Made by a program: the position numbers and the translations under genes
The notes under the pieces: generated by a model
What the model was told of the DNA's origin: nothing
The model's database searches: none
Seen by the model: only the letters and a program-made list of their open reading frames with translations
Assembly: GCF_020740535.1 (NCBI RefSeq)
Contig: NZ_CP082362.1
Span: forward strand, 2,170,001-2,234,000
From: Streptomyces profundus
GTDB taxonomy: Bacteria > Actinomycetota > Actinomycetes > Streptomycetales > Streptomycetaceae
Reading direction: 5' to 3'
DNA: 64,000 nt
Shown here: piece after piece, positions 26,561 to 34,836 of the stretch
Numbering within the stretch: the first letter of the stretch is position 1
Layout of the letters: every line of letters starts with the position of its first letter

Positions 26561-27457
26561 ATGAGCAACGAGATCACTCCACCCCGCACGATCGTGGTCT
26601 CCGGCGGCACGGACGGAATCGGACGCACCCTGGTCCTCGACCGGCTGCGCCGGGGCGACCGGGCGGTCGCCATCGGCAGCGACCAGGGCAAGGGCGAGGC
26701 GCTCCTCGCCGAGGCCGAACGGTCGGACGCCGCCGAGCGCCTCACCTTCCTGCGCGCCGACCTGAGCCTGGTCGCCGAGGTCGAGCGGGTGGTGGCGCGG
26801 ATCACCGAGGACCATCGGCGGGTCGACGCCCTGGTGCTCTGCGCCAACCGCGTACTGACCCGCCGCCAGGAGACGGCGGAGGGGCTGGAGTCCACCTTCG
26901 CCCTGTACTACCTCAGCCGGTACCTGCTCGGGCACGGACTGCGCGACGTGCTGGCAGCCGCCCCGGAGCCGATGATCGTCAACGTCAGCGCGCCGGGCAT
27001 GAAGGCGGGCCGGGTGCACTGGGACGATCTCCAACTGACCCGCGGCTACCGCACGGTGCGCGCGCAGGCGCAGAGCGGCCGGGCCAACGACCTGCTGGGC
27101 GTGGACTTCGCGGCCCGGCCGTCCAGCCCGGCCCGCTATGTGCTGTACCACCCCGGCTTCACCAGGACGCCCGGCGGGGTGGCCCATCTCCCCTGGCCCA
27201 TCGCGGCGTCGATCCGGCTGCTGGCCCGCATCGCCGCGCGCTCCCCCGAGGAGGCGGCCGACCCGGTGAGCCGACTGATCGACGCGCCACCCACCGATCC
27301 GCTCACCGCCATCGACCGGGGCCGCTCCGTCGACCTGGGACTGCCCACCTTCGATCCCGGGGACGCGGCACGGCTGGCCAAGGAGACCCGGCGACTGATA
27401 CACGCCACGGTGCACACGAGCCAGCTGTTGCCGGACGAGGCCCCGAACGGGAACTAG
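26561..27457 (+). CDS. SDR-fold protein lacking the catalytic Tyr/Lys
   Basis: A Rossmann-fold protein of 298 residues. The nucleotide motif is VVSGGTDGIGRTL near residue 10. The normal NNAG is LCANRV. At the place where relatives have YxxSK, the sequence is RAQAQSGRANDLLG: aligned with the SDR at 969-1910 (RAYSQSKIA), Tyr is Gln and Lys is Gly. The domain otherwise looks intact (VHWDDLQLTRGY, YVLYHPGFTRTPGG). It may bind NAD(P)(H) without classical catalysis, or use other residues. Divergent from HxlR. I recall similar Tyr-less relatives in other streptomycetes, so the change is unlikely to be a sequencing error. Confidence 0.83.
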   Translation: MSNEITPPRTIVVSGGTDGIGRTLVLDRLRRGDRAVAIGSDQGKGEALLAEAERSDAAERLTFLRADLSLVAEVERVVARITEDHRRVDALVLCANRVLTRRQETAEGLESTFALYYLSRYLLGHGLRDVLAAAPEPMIVNVSAPGMKAGRVHWDDLQLTRGYRTVRAQAQSGRANDLLGVDFAARPSSPARYVLYHPGFTRTPGGVAHLPWPIAASIRLLARIAARSPEEAADPVSRLIDAPPTDPLTAIDRGRSVDLGLPTFDPGDAARLAKETRRLIHATVHTSQLLPDEAPNGN

Positions 27458-27603
27458 CGGAGAGCGGCGGAGACCAGCGGGAGTTCGGTCGGCTGAGGCC
27501 GAGAGCGCCGGTGGCGCGGAGACGGCTCGCGGCCCGGGGGCGGCCCGAGAGGTCGGGGGCGCCTGGGCCCGAGGCCACGGCCCGGGGCCCCGGTGACGTG
27601 GCT

Positions 27604-27642
27604 GGGGGCGGCGGCGTGACCGGTGTGGATGCCGCCGCCCCC
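27604..27642. terminator. Perfect 12-base stem between convergent genes
   Basis: GGGGGCGGCGGC (27604-27615) and GCCGCCGCCCCC (27631-27642) with a 15-base loop, in the 271-base gap between the SDR-fold gene and the whiB-like gene. It probably ends transcription of the SDR gene. The rest of the gap holds no gene. Confidence 0.6.
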
Positions 27643-27691
27643 TGGAACCGGAAGACGACCGTGGCGGGTGTGGGGGTGTGTCCTGATCAAT

Positions 27692-27724
27692 GCGCGTTTC
27701 GGGGTGGGAGGCCGAAAAGCGCGC
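27692..27724 (-). terminator. Stem-loop after the whiB-like gene
   Basis: GCGCG-TTTCGG (27692-27702) pairs with CCGAAAAGCGCGC (27712-27724) with a two-base bulge, starting five bases beyond the whiB-like stop. The A/T run within the stem and the position support a terminator. Confidence 0.55.
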
Positions 27725-27728
27725 TGGG

Positions 27729-28094
27729 TCAGGCGATCCGGGTGACGTCCGCCTGTCGCCCGCCGGAGGTGGCCTCGCGGCGCCGCCGGCGGCTGAGCAC
27801 CACCCGGCGCTCGGCGGCGGTCAGACCGCCCCAGACGCCATAGGGCTCGGGCTGGCGAAGCGCGTGCTCACGGCATTCGAGCAGCACGGGACAGCGGGCA
27901 CAGACCGACTTGGCCGCCTGCTCGCGGGAGAGGCGAGCGGCGGTGGGCTCCTGCGACGGGGCGAAGAAGAGCCCCGCCTCATCACGTCGGCAGGCGGCCT
28001 CCGAGTGCCAGGGGCCCGCCAGATCTCTTTGACTGGGCTGGGCGGGGCCGGCTGGGGACCACGGGGACTCGTGTGGCGGTGACGGTTGCAGCAC
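27729..28094 (-). CDS. WhiB-family iron-sulfur regulator
   Basis: A Wbl protein of 121 residues. Four cysteines C35, C65, C68 and C74 (CxnCxxCxxxxxC) bind a 4Fe-4S cluster. The turn GVWGG (about 85-89) and the basic tail SRRRRREA are the DNA-binding end. Such proteins act with the principal sigma factor in development and redox or antibiotic responses. GTG 28094 is chosen from GGAG six bases upstream; a longer frame adds 24 residues without support. Its place beside glpX corresponds, from memory, to wblI of Streptomyces coelicolor. The 240 bases upstream hold no gene. Confidence 0.9.
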   Translation of the reverse strand: MLQPSPPHESPWSPAGPAQPSQRDLAGPWHSEAACRRDEAGLFFAPSQEPTAARLSREQAAKSVCARCPVLLECREHALRQPEPYGVWGGLTAAERRVVLSRRRRREATSGGRQADVTRIA

Positions 28095-28334
28095 GGTCAA
28101 CTCCTGACGACGGCTACGGGGGGTCGCTCCTGGCTGGTGGACCCTCACCCGTCGTGGGAGCCCCACGGTTCTTTCCCACCATGCTCGGCCATACGAGTGA
28201 CGGTCCCCGGAGCCCTACCCGCTGTGCGCACGCTTATGCACGGAGCGACCGCGTCACCCGCCGTATCACCCGAACCAGCCGCCCATGGCGGCACTCGGTG
28301 CCCGCTCGGCGGGGCCTCGGGCGGCCGGGGGAGA

Positions 28335-29102
28335 TCAGTCGGCGCCGAGGTCCCGCAGCCGCTTGCCCGGGACCGCCTTGGCCTCAAGGCCGCCCATGAC
28401 GGCCGCGCCCTGCACCGTGATCACGGGCGCACGCGGGTCGGGGGACTCCGTGTCGTGCACGTCGAAGCCCCCCATGATGCCGCTGCCACTGCCGCGCAGG
28501 GTGACGTTCTCGGGGACCTTGATATCCACGCCGCCCCAGAAGGCCGCGATGTTGAGCACCACATGCTGCTGGTCGAAGATCGCCTCCGTGAAGTCCAGAT
28601 CCACTCCCCCGCAGACGGCCACCACGTTGATCTTCGCGGCGACCCGCCAGGTGCCCTTGCGGGTCGCGCCGCCGAACACCGCCACGATGTTCTTCACACC
28701 GGGCTGAGCGGGGCCCGGGCCGCGCTGGCCCACGCCGGCTGGGCCCGGATGGGGCGGCGCCACGGACGGGCCGGCCGACGGCCGCTGGCCCGCCGGCAGA
28801 TCGCTGATCAGCGGCTCCAGCTCGCCTATCGTCTTGGAGCGGTAGAGCGCGTCGAGCCGCTCGGCGTGCTCCTCGGGCTCAAGCCGGCCCTCCGCGAGCG
28901 CCTCGCGCAGGATGTCGGCGATGCGGTCCCGGTCCGCGTCCGAGGCGCGCACGGCCTTCGGGCCGCTCGCCTCGGGCACGGCGGCCGACGCGGCCGGCGC
29001 CGCCTCGGCGGGCGCGGACGGTACCGAAGGGACGGGCGAGACGGCGGCGGGCGGGCCGGACTGCTTCTCCAGGGACACGGCCGGCGGATTCTCAGCGTTC
29101 AC
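28335..29102 (-). CDS. DUF1707 domain protein with LiaF-like C-terminal region
   Basis: A protein of 256 residues. An Ala/Pro-rich N-terminal segment is followed by the DUF1707 helix pair (about 50-105: VRASDADRDRIADILREALAEGRLEPEEHAERLDALYRSKTIGELEPLISDLP), a short proline linker and a beta-repeat region. The beta region contains IVAVFGGATRKGTWRVAAKINVVAVCGG, then LNIAAFWGGVDIKVPENV and GGLEAKA, which resembles the cell-wall-active antibiotic response (LiaF-C) fold. No membrane segment is present. A -10-like TACTCT ends seven bases before the GTG, so the transcript is probably leaderless. Function is likely in envelope stress, by family analogy only. Confidence 0.87.
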   Translation of the reverse strand: MNAENPPAVSLEKQSGPPAAVSPVPSVPSAPAEAAPAASAAVPEASGPKAVRASDADRDRIADILREALAEGRLEPEEHAERLDALYRSKTIGELEPLISDLPAGQRPSAGPSVAPPHPGPAGVGQRGPGPAQPGVKNIVAVFGGATRKGTWRVAAKINVVAVCGGVDLDFTEAIFDQQHVVLNIAAFWGGVDIKVPENVTLRGSGSGIMGGFDVHDTESPDPRAPVITVQGAAVMGGLEAKAVPGKRLRDLGAD

Positions 29103-29108
29103 CCCGCC

Positions 29109-29135
29109 AGAGTAGCGACTCGCGATACATCGCGA
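29109..29135 (-). promoter_or_regulatory. Leaderless promoter with 16-base dyad at -35
   Basis: On the minus strand TACTCT (complement of 29109-29114) precedes the DUF1707 GTG by seven bases. The dyad TCGCGAT-AC-ATCGCGA (29120-29135) covers the expected -35 region. Seven-base arms match perfectly, suggesting repressor or activator binding. Confidence 0.55.
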
Positions 29136-29233
29136 CCAGTGCCCGGCCGCGATCGGACGGATCCCGCCGCCGTTCCCCTGACCGCCCGAGCCGTCCAGCG
29201 ACGTCGCCTTCACGCCGTCAACTTCCGTGAAAA

Positions 29234-29246
29234 CCACTCGAAGTGG
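29234..29246. promoter_or_regulatory. Short dyad upstream of ahpC
   Basis: CCACT-CGA-AGTGG lies 90 bases before the ahpC start in the 233-base gap shared with the DUF1707 promoter. It may belong to the ahpC promoter; no OxyR gene is adjacent to suggest the regulator. Confidence 0.25.
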
Positions 29247-29335
29247 GTATTTCCCCGAATGGGGCGCCGGGCGCGAAGGTCCCCGTATGTCACGGTTGGC
29301 TCACCCCCCTTTCCAACGATCAGGAAGCAGCCAAC

Positions 29336-29890
29336 GTGCTCACCATCGGTGACAAGTTCCCCACCTATGAGCTGACCGGCGTCGTCGGCCCGTCCGACAA
29401 GCTGCGGTTCGAGACCTTCAGCAGCAAGGATCGCGAGCGCGGCTGGTCGGTGATCTTCTTCTGGCCCAAGGACTTCACGTTCGTCTGCCCCACGGAGATC
29501 GCGGCGTTCGGGCGGCTGGCCGGCGAGTTCGTCGAACGCGACGCGCAGGTGCTCGGCGTCTCGGGCGACTCCGAGTTCGTGCACCACGCCTGGCGGCGCG
29601 ACCACGCGGATCTGCGGGAGCTGCCGTTCCCCATGCTGGCGGACCCCAAGCACGAGCTGATGAGCGCCTGCGGCGTACGCGGCGAGGACGGCTTCGCGCA
29701 GCGGGCGGTCTTCCTGGTGGATCCGGACAACGAGATCCAGTTCGCCATGGTCACCGCCGGCTCCGTCGGCCGTAACCCGACCGAGGTGCTGCGGGTGCTC
29801 GACGCCCTCCAGACCGACGAGCTGTGCCCGTGCAACTGGTCCAAGGGCGAGCCCACGCTGGACGCCGACAAGCTGCTGGCGGGTGTGTGA
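29336..29890 (+). CDS. ahpC: Alkyl hydroperoxide reductase C, peroxiredoxin
   Basis: A 2-Cys peroxiredoxin of 184 residues reducing organic peroxides and H2O2. The peroxidatic Cys is in [13 protein letters not shown], and the C-terminal LCPCNW supplies resolving cysteines as in mycobacterial AhpC, which is regenerated by AhpD. GTG 29336 has AGGAAG eight bases upstream. It is followed after five bases by ahpD. In S. coelicolor an oxyR gene is divergent from this operon (recalled); here the divergent gene is a DUF1707 protein instead. Confidence 0.96.
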   Translation: MLTIGDKFPTYELTGVVGPSDKLRFETFSSKDRERGWSVIFFWPKDFTFVCPTEIAAFGRLAGEFVERDAQVLGVSGDSEFVHHAWRRDHADLRELPFPMLADPKHELMSACGVRGEDGFAQRAVFLVDPDNEIQFAMVTAGSVGRNPTEVLRVLDALQTDELCPCNWSKGEPTLDADKLLAGV

Positions 29891-29895
29891 CCCCG

Positions 29896-30438
29896 ATGGC
29901 CCTCGACGAGCTCCGGGCGGCGATGCCGCCCTACGCCAAGGATCTGCGGCTCAACCTCGGCTCGTTGACCACCCACACGCAGCTGACGGAGCAGCAGCTC
30001 TGGGGGACGCTGCTGGCCTGCGCGGTGGCCTGCCGCAGCGCGCCGCTGCTGCGTGAGGTCGAGCCCGAGGCCCGCAAGCATCTCTCCGAGGACGCCTACG
30101 GCGCCGCGCGGACGGCGGCGGCGCTGATGGCGATGACCAACGTGTTCTACCGCACCCGTCACCTCCTCGCCGACCCGGCGTACGACGCGCTCCCCGCCGG
30201 GCTGCGGATGAACGCGCTGCGCGATCCCGGCGTGCCACGGGTGGACTTCGAGCTGTGGTCGCTCGCGGTCTCGGCCGTCGGCGGCTGCGGTCGCTGCCTC
30301 GAAGCCCACGAGCGCACGCTCCGCGAGGCGGGACTGCCACGGGAGGCCATCCAGGAGGCCTTCCGCGTGGCGGCCGTGCTCAACGCCACGGCCAGCACGC
30401 TGGACGCCGAGACGGCGCTGCACGGCCCGGCGGACTGA
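29896..30438 (+). CDS. ahpD: Alkyl hydroperoxidase AhpD
   Basis: A carboxymuconolactone-decarboxylase-fold protein of 180 residues that, in the Mycobacterium system, links AhpC to dihydrolipoamide. The catalytic CxxC with proton-relay His is seen in [11 protein letters not shown]. The N-terminus [21 protein letters not shown] and [11 protein letters not shown] match the family closely. ATG 29896 is preferred over the GTG at 29887 that overlaps the ahpC stop. Convergent with the PP2C phosphatase gene. Confidence 0.95.
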   Translation: MALDELRAAMPPYAKDLRLNLGSLTTHTQLTEQQLWGTLLACAVACRSAPLLREVEPEARKHLSEDAYGAARTAAALMAMTNVFYRTRHLLADPAYDALPAGLRMNALRDPGVPRVDFELWSLAVSAVGGCGRCLEAHERTLREAGLPREAIQEAFRVAAVLNATASTLDAETALHGPAD

Positions 30439-30444
30439 CCCGAC

Positions 30445-30468
30445 CGGCCCGACCGGCCGGCCGGGCCG
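30445..30468. terminator. Stem-loop between ahpD and the phosphatase gene
   Basis: CGGCCCG (30445-30451) pairs with CGGGCCG (30462-30468) in the 33-base gap between convergent stop codons. It could serve both directions. Confidence 0.45.
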
Positions 30469-30471
30469 CGC

Positions 30472-32325
30472 TCAGCCGGCGGCGGGCGGGGCCACCTCGA
30501 ACCAGACCAGCTTTCCGGTGCTCAGCCGGGTCGCGCCCCACTGCCGGGCCAACCGCTGGACCAGGTAAAGGCCCCGCCCGCCCTCGTCCGCTGGCCCCGC
30601 CTGCCGCAGCCTGGGCAGCTGCGGCACGTCGTCGCCCACCTCGCAGCGCAGCACATCGGTGCGCAGCAGCCGCAGGGTGACGGGGCGTTCGGCATAGCGG
30701 ACGGCGTTGGTGACGACCTCGCTGACCAGCAACTCCACCGAGTCCTCAAGCTCCTGGAGATCCCAGCGGGCGAGGTTCTCCCGAACCATCCGGCGCGCCT
30801 CGCGCACCGACTCGGCACGCGGGTCCAGCCGACAGAACGCCACATCGTCGGGCGCGATGCCCTCGAACCTGGCCGCCAACAGCGCGATGTCGTCGTCCCG
30901 GTCGCCAGGACCGACGATGTCCAACACCTCGTCGCACAGCGGCTCCAGCGGAGCAGCCGCGTCCGGCCTGGTCAGCTGCGAGATGCTGGCCAGCTTCTCC
31001 CGCAGGTGCTCGACTCCCGTCCAGACGTCGCGGGTGCGCGACTCCACCAGTCCATCGGTGTAGAGCAGCAGCGTGGCGCCCGCCGGCGCGTCCACCTCGA
31101 CCATCTCGAAGTCCACGCCGCCGACGCCGATGGGCGCGTTGGGCGGCAGGTTCACCAGCTCCGTCGAGCCGTCCACATGCAGCATCACGGGCGGCGGGTG
31201 ACCGGCGTTGGCCGCCGTGATGCGGTGCGCGACCGGATCGTAGACGGCGTAGAGGCAGGTCGCCATGCGGTCCTGCCCCAGCCGCTGCGCCTGCTCGTCC
31301 AGATGGTGCAGCACTTCGAGGGGCGGCAGATCGAGCCCGGCCAGCGTCTGCACCGTGGTGCGCAGCTGCCCCATGATCGCCGCCGAGGTCGTCGAGTGCC
31401 CCATCACATCGCCCACCACCAGCGCCACCCGGCTGCCCGGCAGCGGGATCGCGTCGTACCAGTCGCCGCCGACCCGCGCGGACTGGGCGGCCGGCAGATA
31501 GCGGCTCGCCAGCCGGACGCCCGTCGGCTGCGGCAGGTCGTCGGGGAGCATGGTGCGCTGCAACTCGTCCGCGATCGACGCCTCCCGGCCGTAGAGCACG
31601 GCCTTGTCCACGCCCAGCGCGGAGTGGGTGGCGAGCTGCTGCGCCACCTGGAGGTCCTCGGCGGCGAACACCTCGCGGTCCGGGCGGCGCAGGAAGATGG
31701 CCGCGCCGATCACCCTGCGCCGGCCACGCAGCGGGGTGAGGATCGCCCGCCGGCCCTCGGGCAGCGACACGGCGCCGGTGAGCTCGCGCATGGCGGCCTT
31801 CGGGACCTGGCTCTCGATGAACACCGGGCGGACCCCGCGCAGCACCTCGGCCAGCGGCCCGTTCCCGCGCACCTCGACCAGCGGGGTGGCGCCGGACAGC
31901 AGTGGCAGCTCGGCGCTGTCGGGGAGCGGGTCGCCGAGCGCCTCCAGCGTGAGCGCCTCGGGAATGCGGTCGGTGCGCCGCAACTTGAGGACCCAGGGGT
32001 TGACCGGCTGCTCGTCGCCGACCGGCAGCGGGTGGCGCAGATAGACCAGGATGGCGTCCGAGAACGTCGGCACGGACGCGCGGCACAGGCCGAGCACGAT
32101 CTCGTCCAGGTCCATGCCGCGCGCGATGCGTCGAGTGGCGGAGCCCACAAACCGCAGCCGCTCCAACTCCCGCATGCCGCCGGTGGGGGCCTCGTCGGTC
32201 GTCGGACGGACGAGGGGCGCTTCGGTGGTGTCCGGCTCGGATCGGGCGTGCGGCAGCGCTGGGCTCTCGGCGCGCGGTGCGTCCGCCGTGCGAGCCATGG
32301 GCTGCGGAGGGGTCGGGTCCGTCAC
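30472..32325 (-). CDS. GAF-PP2C (SpoIIE) phosphatase with HATPase domain
   Basis: A signalling protein of about 617 residues. A GAF-like sensory region (about 45-250) is followed by the PP2C/SpoIIE domain (about 270-470: YLPAAQSARVGGDWYDAIPLPGSR, VVGDVMGHS and LLYTDGLVESR carry the metal ligands). An RsbW-like ATPase (about 490-615: LVSEVVTNAVRYAE, GGRGLYLVQRLARQWG) ends it. It resembles the phosphatase at 10044 but has no PAS modules. The probable role is partner-switching regulation of a sigma factor. GTG 32325 is a best guess; no ribosome site stands out, and ATG 32298 is an alternative. Confidence 0.87.
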   Translation of the reverse strand: MTDPTPPQPMARTADAPRAESPALPHARSEPDTTEAPLVRPTTDEAPTGGMRELERLRFVGSATRRIARGMDLDEIVLGLCRASVPTFSDAILVYLRHPLPVGDEQPVNPWVLKLRRTDRIPEALTLEALGDPLPDSAELPLLSGATPLVEVRGNGPLAEVLRGVRPVFIESQVPKAAMRELTGAVSLPEGRRAILTPLRGRRRVIGAAIFLRRPDREVFAAEDLQVAQQLATHSALGVDKAVLYGREASIADELQRTMLPDDLPQPTGVRLASRYLPAAQSARVGGDWYDAIPLPGSRVALVVGDVMGHSTTSAAIMGQLRTTVQTLAGLDLPPLEVLHHLDEQAQRLGQDRMATCLYAVYDPVAHRITAANAGHPPPVMLHVDGSTELVNLPPNAPIGVGGVDFEMVEVDAPAGATLLLYTDGLVESRTRDVWTGVEHLREKLASISQLTRPDAAAPLEPLCDEVLDIVGPGDRDDDIALLAARFEGIAPDDVAFCRLDPRAESVREARRMVRENLARWDLQELEDSVELLVSEVVTNAVRYAERPVTLRLLRTDVLRCEVGDDVPQLPRLRQAGPADEGGRGLYLVQRLARQWGATRLSTGKLVWFEVAPPAAG

Positions 32326-32396
32326 GAGGGGCTGTCCATCCAGGCGGGAACTAGCGTGCGGGGTGGGGGTGTTGGGTTGTGTGGTCGTGGAGGCTG

Positions 32397-32427
32397 ATCC
32401 TACGTTTGGCGCCCCGGGGCGTATCAA
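32397..32427 (-). promoter_or_regulatory. Promoter of the GAF-PP2C gene
   Basis: On the minus strand TTGATA (complement of 32422-32427) and TAGGAT (complement of 32397-32402) are separated by 19 bases. It overlaps the end of the DUF402 gene and leaves a leader of about 65 bases. Confidence 0.5.
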
Positions 32428-33143
32428 GAGGCTCTGGGGTGATCGGGCAGCCGGTCGGGCTGCGCGGAAGTGGTCAAAGAGGACGTCAGGCGGTCCCAGC
32501 GGGACGGCAGTCGGGGCCGGCGCCAGCGCGGATCGGGCCGCCAGGAAGGCCAGTTCTCGGCGAACGGCGGGCCCCACTCGCGGATCAGCCGTACCGCTTC
32601 CCGGCCCGCGTCGCGGACCCGCGCCACCTGATCGGCGTCGAGCAGCCCCGCCATTTCTGCCTGGGCGAATTCGTCTTCGTCCCGCCACTCCCAGCTGCGG
32701 TCAGCGTAGACCACGATATCGAGAAAGTGATCCTCGGAATCCACCCCGCCGGACCACCGGCTCCGGGGCTCTTCAAGATTGACGTACCAGTTCTTGAAGC
32801 GCCAGTCCCGATCCCAGAAAAGCCAGATTGACCAGGGGTCGCCGGGGCGTGCGAGCTTGAGCAGGCCGTTGCCCAACCACCGGCAACGGGCCAGCACACG
32901 CGGCTTGGTGTACCGCGTGGCCAGCGGTTCGAGGTGGGGCGGTGTGCCGTCGGCGAGCTCCGGCCGGACACACTCGGTGCCCGGCGCCAACCACACCGCG
33001 AGCAGATCGGGCGTGTCCCTGACGACCGTGACGGGCCGGCAGATATGGAAATGTCGGGCTCCATTGGCCCGATAACGCCACAGAATGTGGTCACCCGGTC
33101 GCCAAGGACGCGCCCCGCCCGTTCCCTCGTTTCCCAGCTCCAT
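32424..33143 (-). CDS. DUF402 domain protein
   Basis: A protein of 239 residues, Trp-rich, with the DUF402 core: WSIWLFWDRDWRFKNWYVNLEEPRSRWSGGVDSEDHFLDIVVYADRSWEWRDEDEF, in which conserved acidic residues bind metal. Structurally characterised relatives are nucleoside di/triphosphatases of the FomD type. The N-terminal half (PGDHILWRYR) and the C-terminal basic tail are family-typical. Start ATG 33143, or GTG 33149 two codons earlier; no clear ribosome site. It follows fumC on the same strand after about 67 bases, an order seen in streptomycete core genomes. Confidence 0.85.
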   Translation of the reverse strand: MELGNEGTGGARPWRPGDHILWRYRANGARHFHICRPVTVVRDTPDLLAVWLAPGTECVRPELADGTPPHLEPLATRYTKPRVLARCRWLGNGLLKLARPGDPWSIWLFWDRDWRFKNWYVNLEEPRSRWSGGVDSEDHFLDIVVYADRSWEWRDEDEFAQAEMAGLLDADQVARVRDAGREAVRLIREWGPPFAENWPSWRPDPRWRRPRLPSRWDRLTSSLTTSAQPDRLPDHPRAS

Positions 33144-33210
33144 CGACACATGGTATTCGGGTCGCGGCACGGGGTGGGCGCATCATGACTGACGGCACAT
33201 CAGGAGAACG

Positions 33211-34605
33211 TCAGGGACGGGTCATCCGCAGCACGTCCAGGGCCTCGTCGAGCTGCTCCAGGGTCAGTTCACCCCGCTCGACATATCCGCCGTCCAGGAC
33301 GGTCTCCCGAATGGTCTTCCGCTCGGCCAGGGCCCGCTTGGCGACCTTGGCGGCCTCCTCGTAGCCGATGTACCGGTTGAGCGGGGTGACCACGGACGGG
33401 GAGGACTCGGCGAACTCCAGTGCCCGCTCGACGTTGGCCGTGATGCCGTCCACCGTGCGGTCGGCCAGCAGCCGGGAGGCGTTGGACAGCAGCCGGACGG
33501 ACTCCAGCAGGTTCTTCGCCATCACCGGGAGCATGACGTTCAGCTCGAAGTTGCCGGCGGCCCCGGCCGTGGTGACCGTGACGTCGTTGCCGATGACCTG
33601 CGCGGTCACCATCAGCACCGCCTCGGGGATGACCGGGTTGACCTTGCCGGGCATGATCGAGGAGCCCGGCTGGAGGTCGGGCAGCGCGATCTCGGCGAGG
33701 CCGGTGCGCGGGCCGGAGGCCATCCACCGCAGGTCGTTGCAGATCTTGGTGAGCGAGACCGCGATGGTGCGGAGCTGGCCCGAGGTCTCGACCAGACCGT
33801 CCCTGGCGCCCTGGGCCTCGAAGTGGTCGCGCGCCTCGGTGAGCGGCAGCCCGGTGGCCCGCGCGACCTCGGCGATCACTGCGGCGGAGAAGCCGGGCGG
33901 GGTGTTGATGCCCGTGCCCACGGCGGTGCCGCCCAGCGGCAGCTCGGCCAGCCGGGGCAGCGAGGCGTTCAACCGCTCGACGCCGTACCGCACCTGCGCG
34001 GCGTAGCCGTCGAACTCCTGGCCCAGGGTGACGGGCGTGGCGTCCATCAGGTGCGTCCGGCCGGACTTGACGACGCCGGCGAACTCCTGGCCCTTGCGCT
34101 CCAGGGACTCGGCGAGGTGGGTCAGGGCCGGGATCAGCACCTCGATCACCGCGCCGGTGGCGGCGATGTGGATGGAGGAGGGGAACACGTCGTTGGAGGA
34201 CTGGCTCGCGTTGACGTGGTCGTTGGGGTGCACGGGCCGGCCGAGGCGCTCGGTCGCCAGGGTGGCCAGCACCTCGTTGGTGTTCATGTTGGACGAGGTA
34301 CCGGAACCGGTCTGGAAGACATCGATCGGGAAGTGCTCGTCCCAGCGGCCCTCGGCGACCTCGTCGGCGGCGGCGGCGATGGCCTCGGCCATGTCCTTCT
34401 CCACCACCCCCAGCTCGGCGTTGACCAGGGCGGCGGCGGCCTTGACGCGCGCCAGCGCGGCGATATGGGCGCGCTCCAGGCGCTGCCCGGAGATCGGGAA
34501 GTTCTCCACCGCCCGCTGGGTCTGGGCCCGCCACCTGGCGTCGGCCGGAACCCGCACCTCGCCCATCGAGTCGTGCTCGACGCGGTATTCGTTCGTACCA
34601 GTCAT
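33211..34605 (-). CDS. fumC: Class II fumarate hydratase
   Basis: An iron-independent fumarase of about 464 residues interconverting fumarate and malate in the citric acid cycle. The superfamily signature [11 protein letters not shown] is near residue 317. Other active-site blocks are [24 protein letters not shown] and [18 protein letters not shown] 34605; TAGATT seven bases upstream suggests a leaderless mRNA. Confidence 0.97.
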   Translation of the reverse strand: MTGTNEYRVEHDSMGEVRVPADARWRAQTQRAVENFPISGQRLERAHIAALARVKAAAALVNAELGVVEKDMAEAIAAAADEVAEGRWDEHFPIDVFQTGSGTSSNMNTNEVLATLATERLGRPVHPNDHVNASQSSNDVFPSSIHIAATGAVIEVLIPALTHLAESLERKGQEFAGVVKSGRTHLMDATPVTLGQEFDGYAAQVRYGVERLNASLPRLAELPLGGTAVGTGINTPPGFSAAVIAEVARATGLPLTEARDHFEAQGARDGLVETSGQLRTIAVSLTKICNDLRWMASGPRTGLAEIALPDLQPGSSIMPGKVNPVIPEAVLMVTAQVIGNDVTVTTAGAAGNFELNVMLPVMAKNLLESVRLLSNASRLLADRTVDGITANVERALEFAESSPSVVTPLNRYIGYEEAAKVAKRALAERKTIRETVLDGGYVERGELTLEQLDEALDVLRMTRP

Positions 34606-34612
34606 GGGGACG

Positions 34613-34618
34613 AATCTA
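34613..34618 (-). promoter_or_regulatory. -10 element for leaderless fumC mRNA
   Basis: On the minus strand TAGATT is followed by seven bases and then the ATG. No good -35 hexamer is visible at the expected distance. Confidence 0.45.
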
Positions 34619-34678
34619 CCCGGCGGGCACAAGCCCCCGGGCCGGGGGCGAACGCGGGGGCCGAACGCGGAGGCCGGA

Positions 34679-34711
34679 CGGCAACCGCGCCGCGCGGAGC
34701 GCCGGTTGCCG
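34679..34711. terminator. Stem-loop after the FtsX permease gene
   Basis: A perfect 9-base stem CGGCAACCG/CGGTTGCCG with a 15-base loop, 125 bases beyond the permease stop and upstream of fumC. It lies in a 231-base GC-rich gap (34606-34836) that contains no gene. Confidence 0.5.
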
Positions 34712-34836
34712 CAGGGCGCGCGGGGGCGTGGGCAGGCGCCCGGAGGCCCCCCGCGCCGTGGGCGTGCGCCGACCCGACCGTGATCCTGCCCACAGCGCCT
34801 CATGGACACCCCCGCGCCCTCCCGCTCGCCGCGCCC

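Noticed and set aside
32325..32340. Five-codon leader frame overlapping the GAF-PP2C start
   Set aside because: ATG GAC AGC CCC TCG TGA overlaps the GTG start, but no ribosome site precedes it and the start of the phosphatase gene itself is uncertain.
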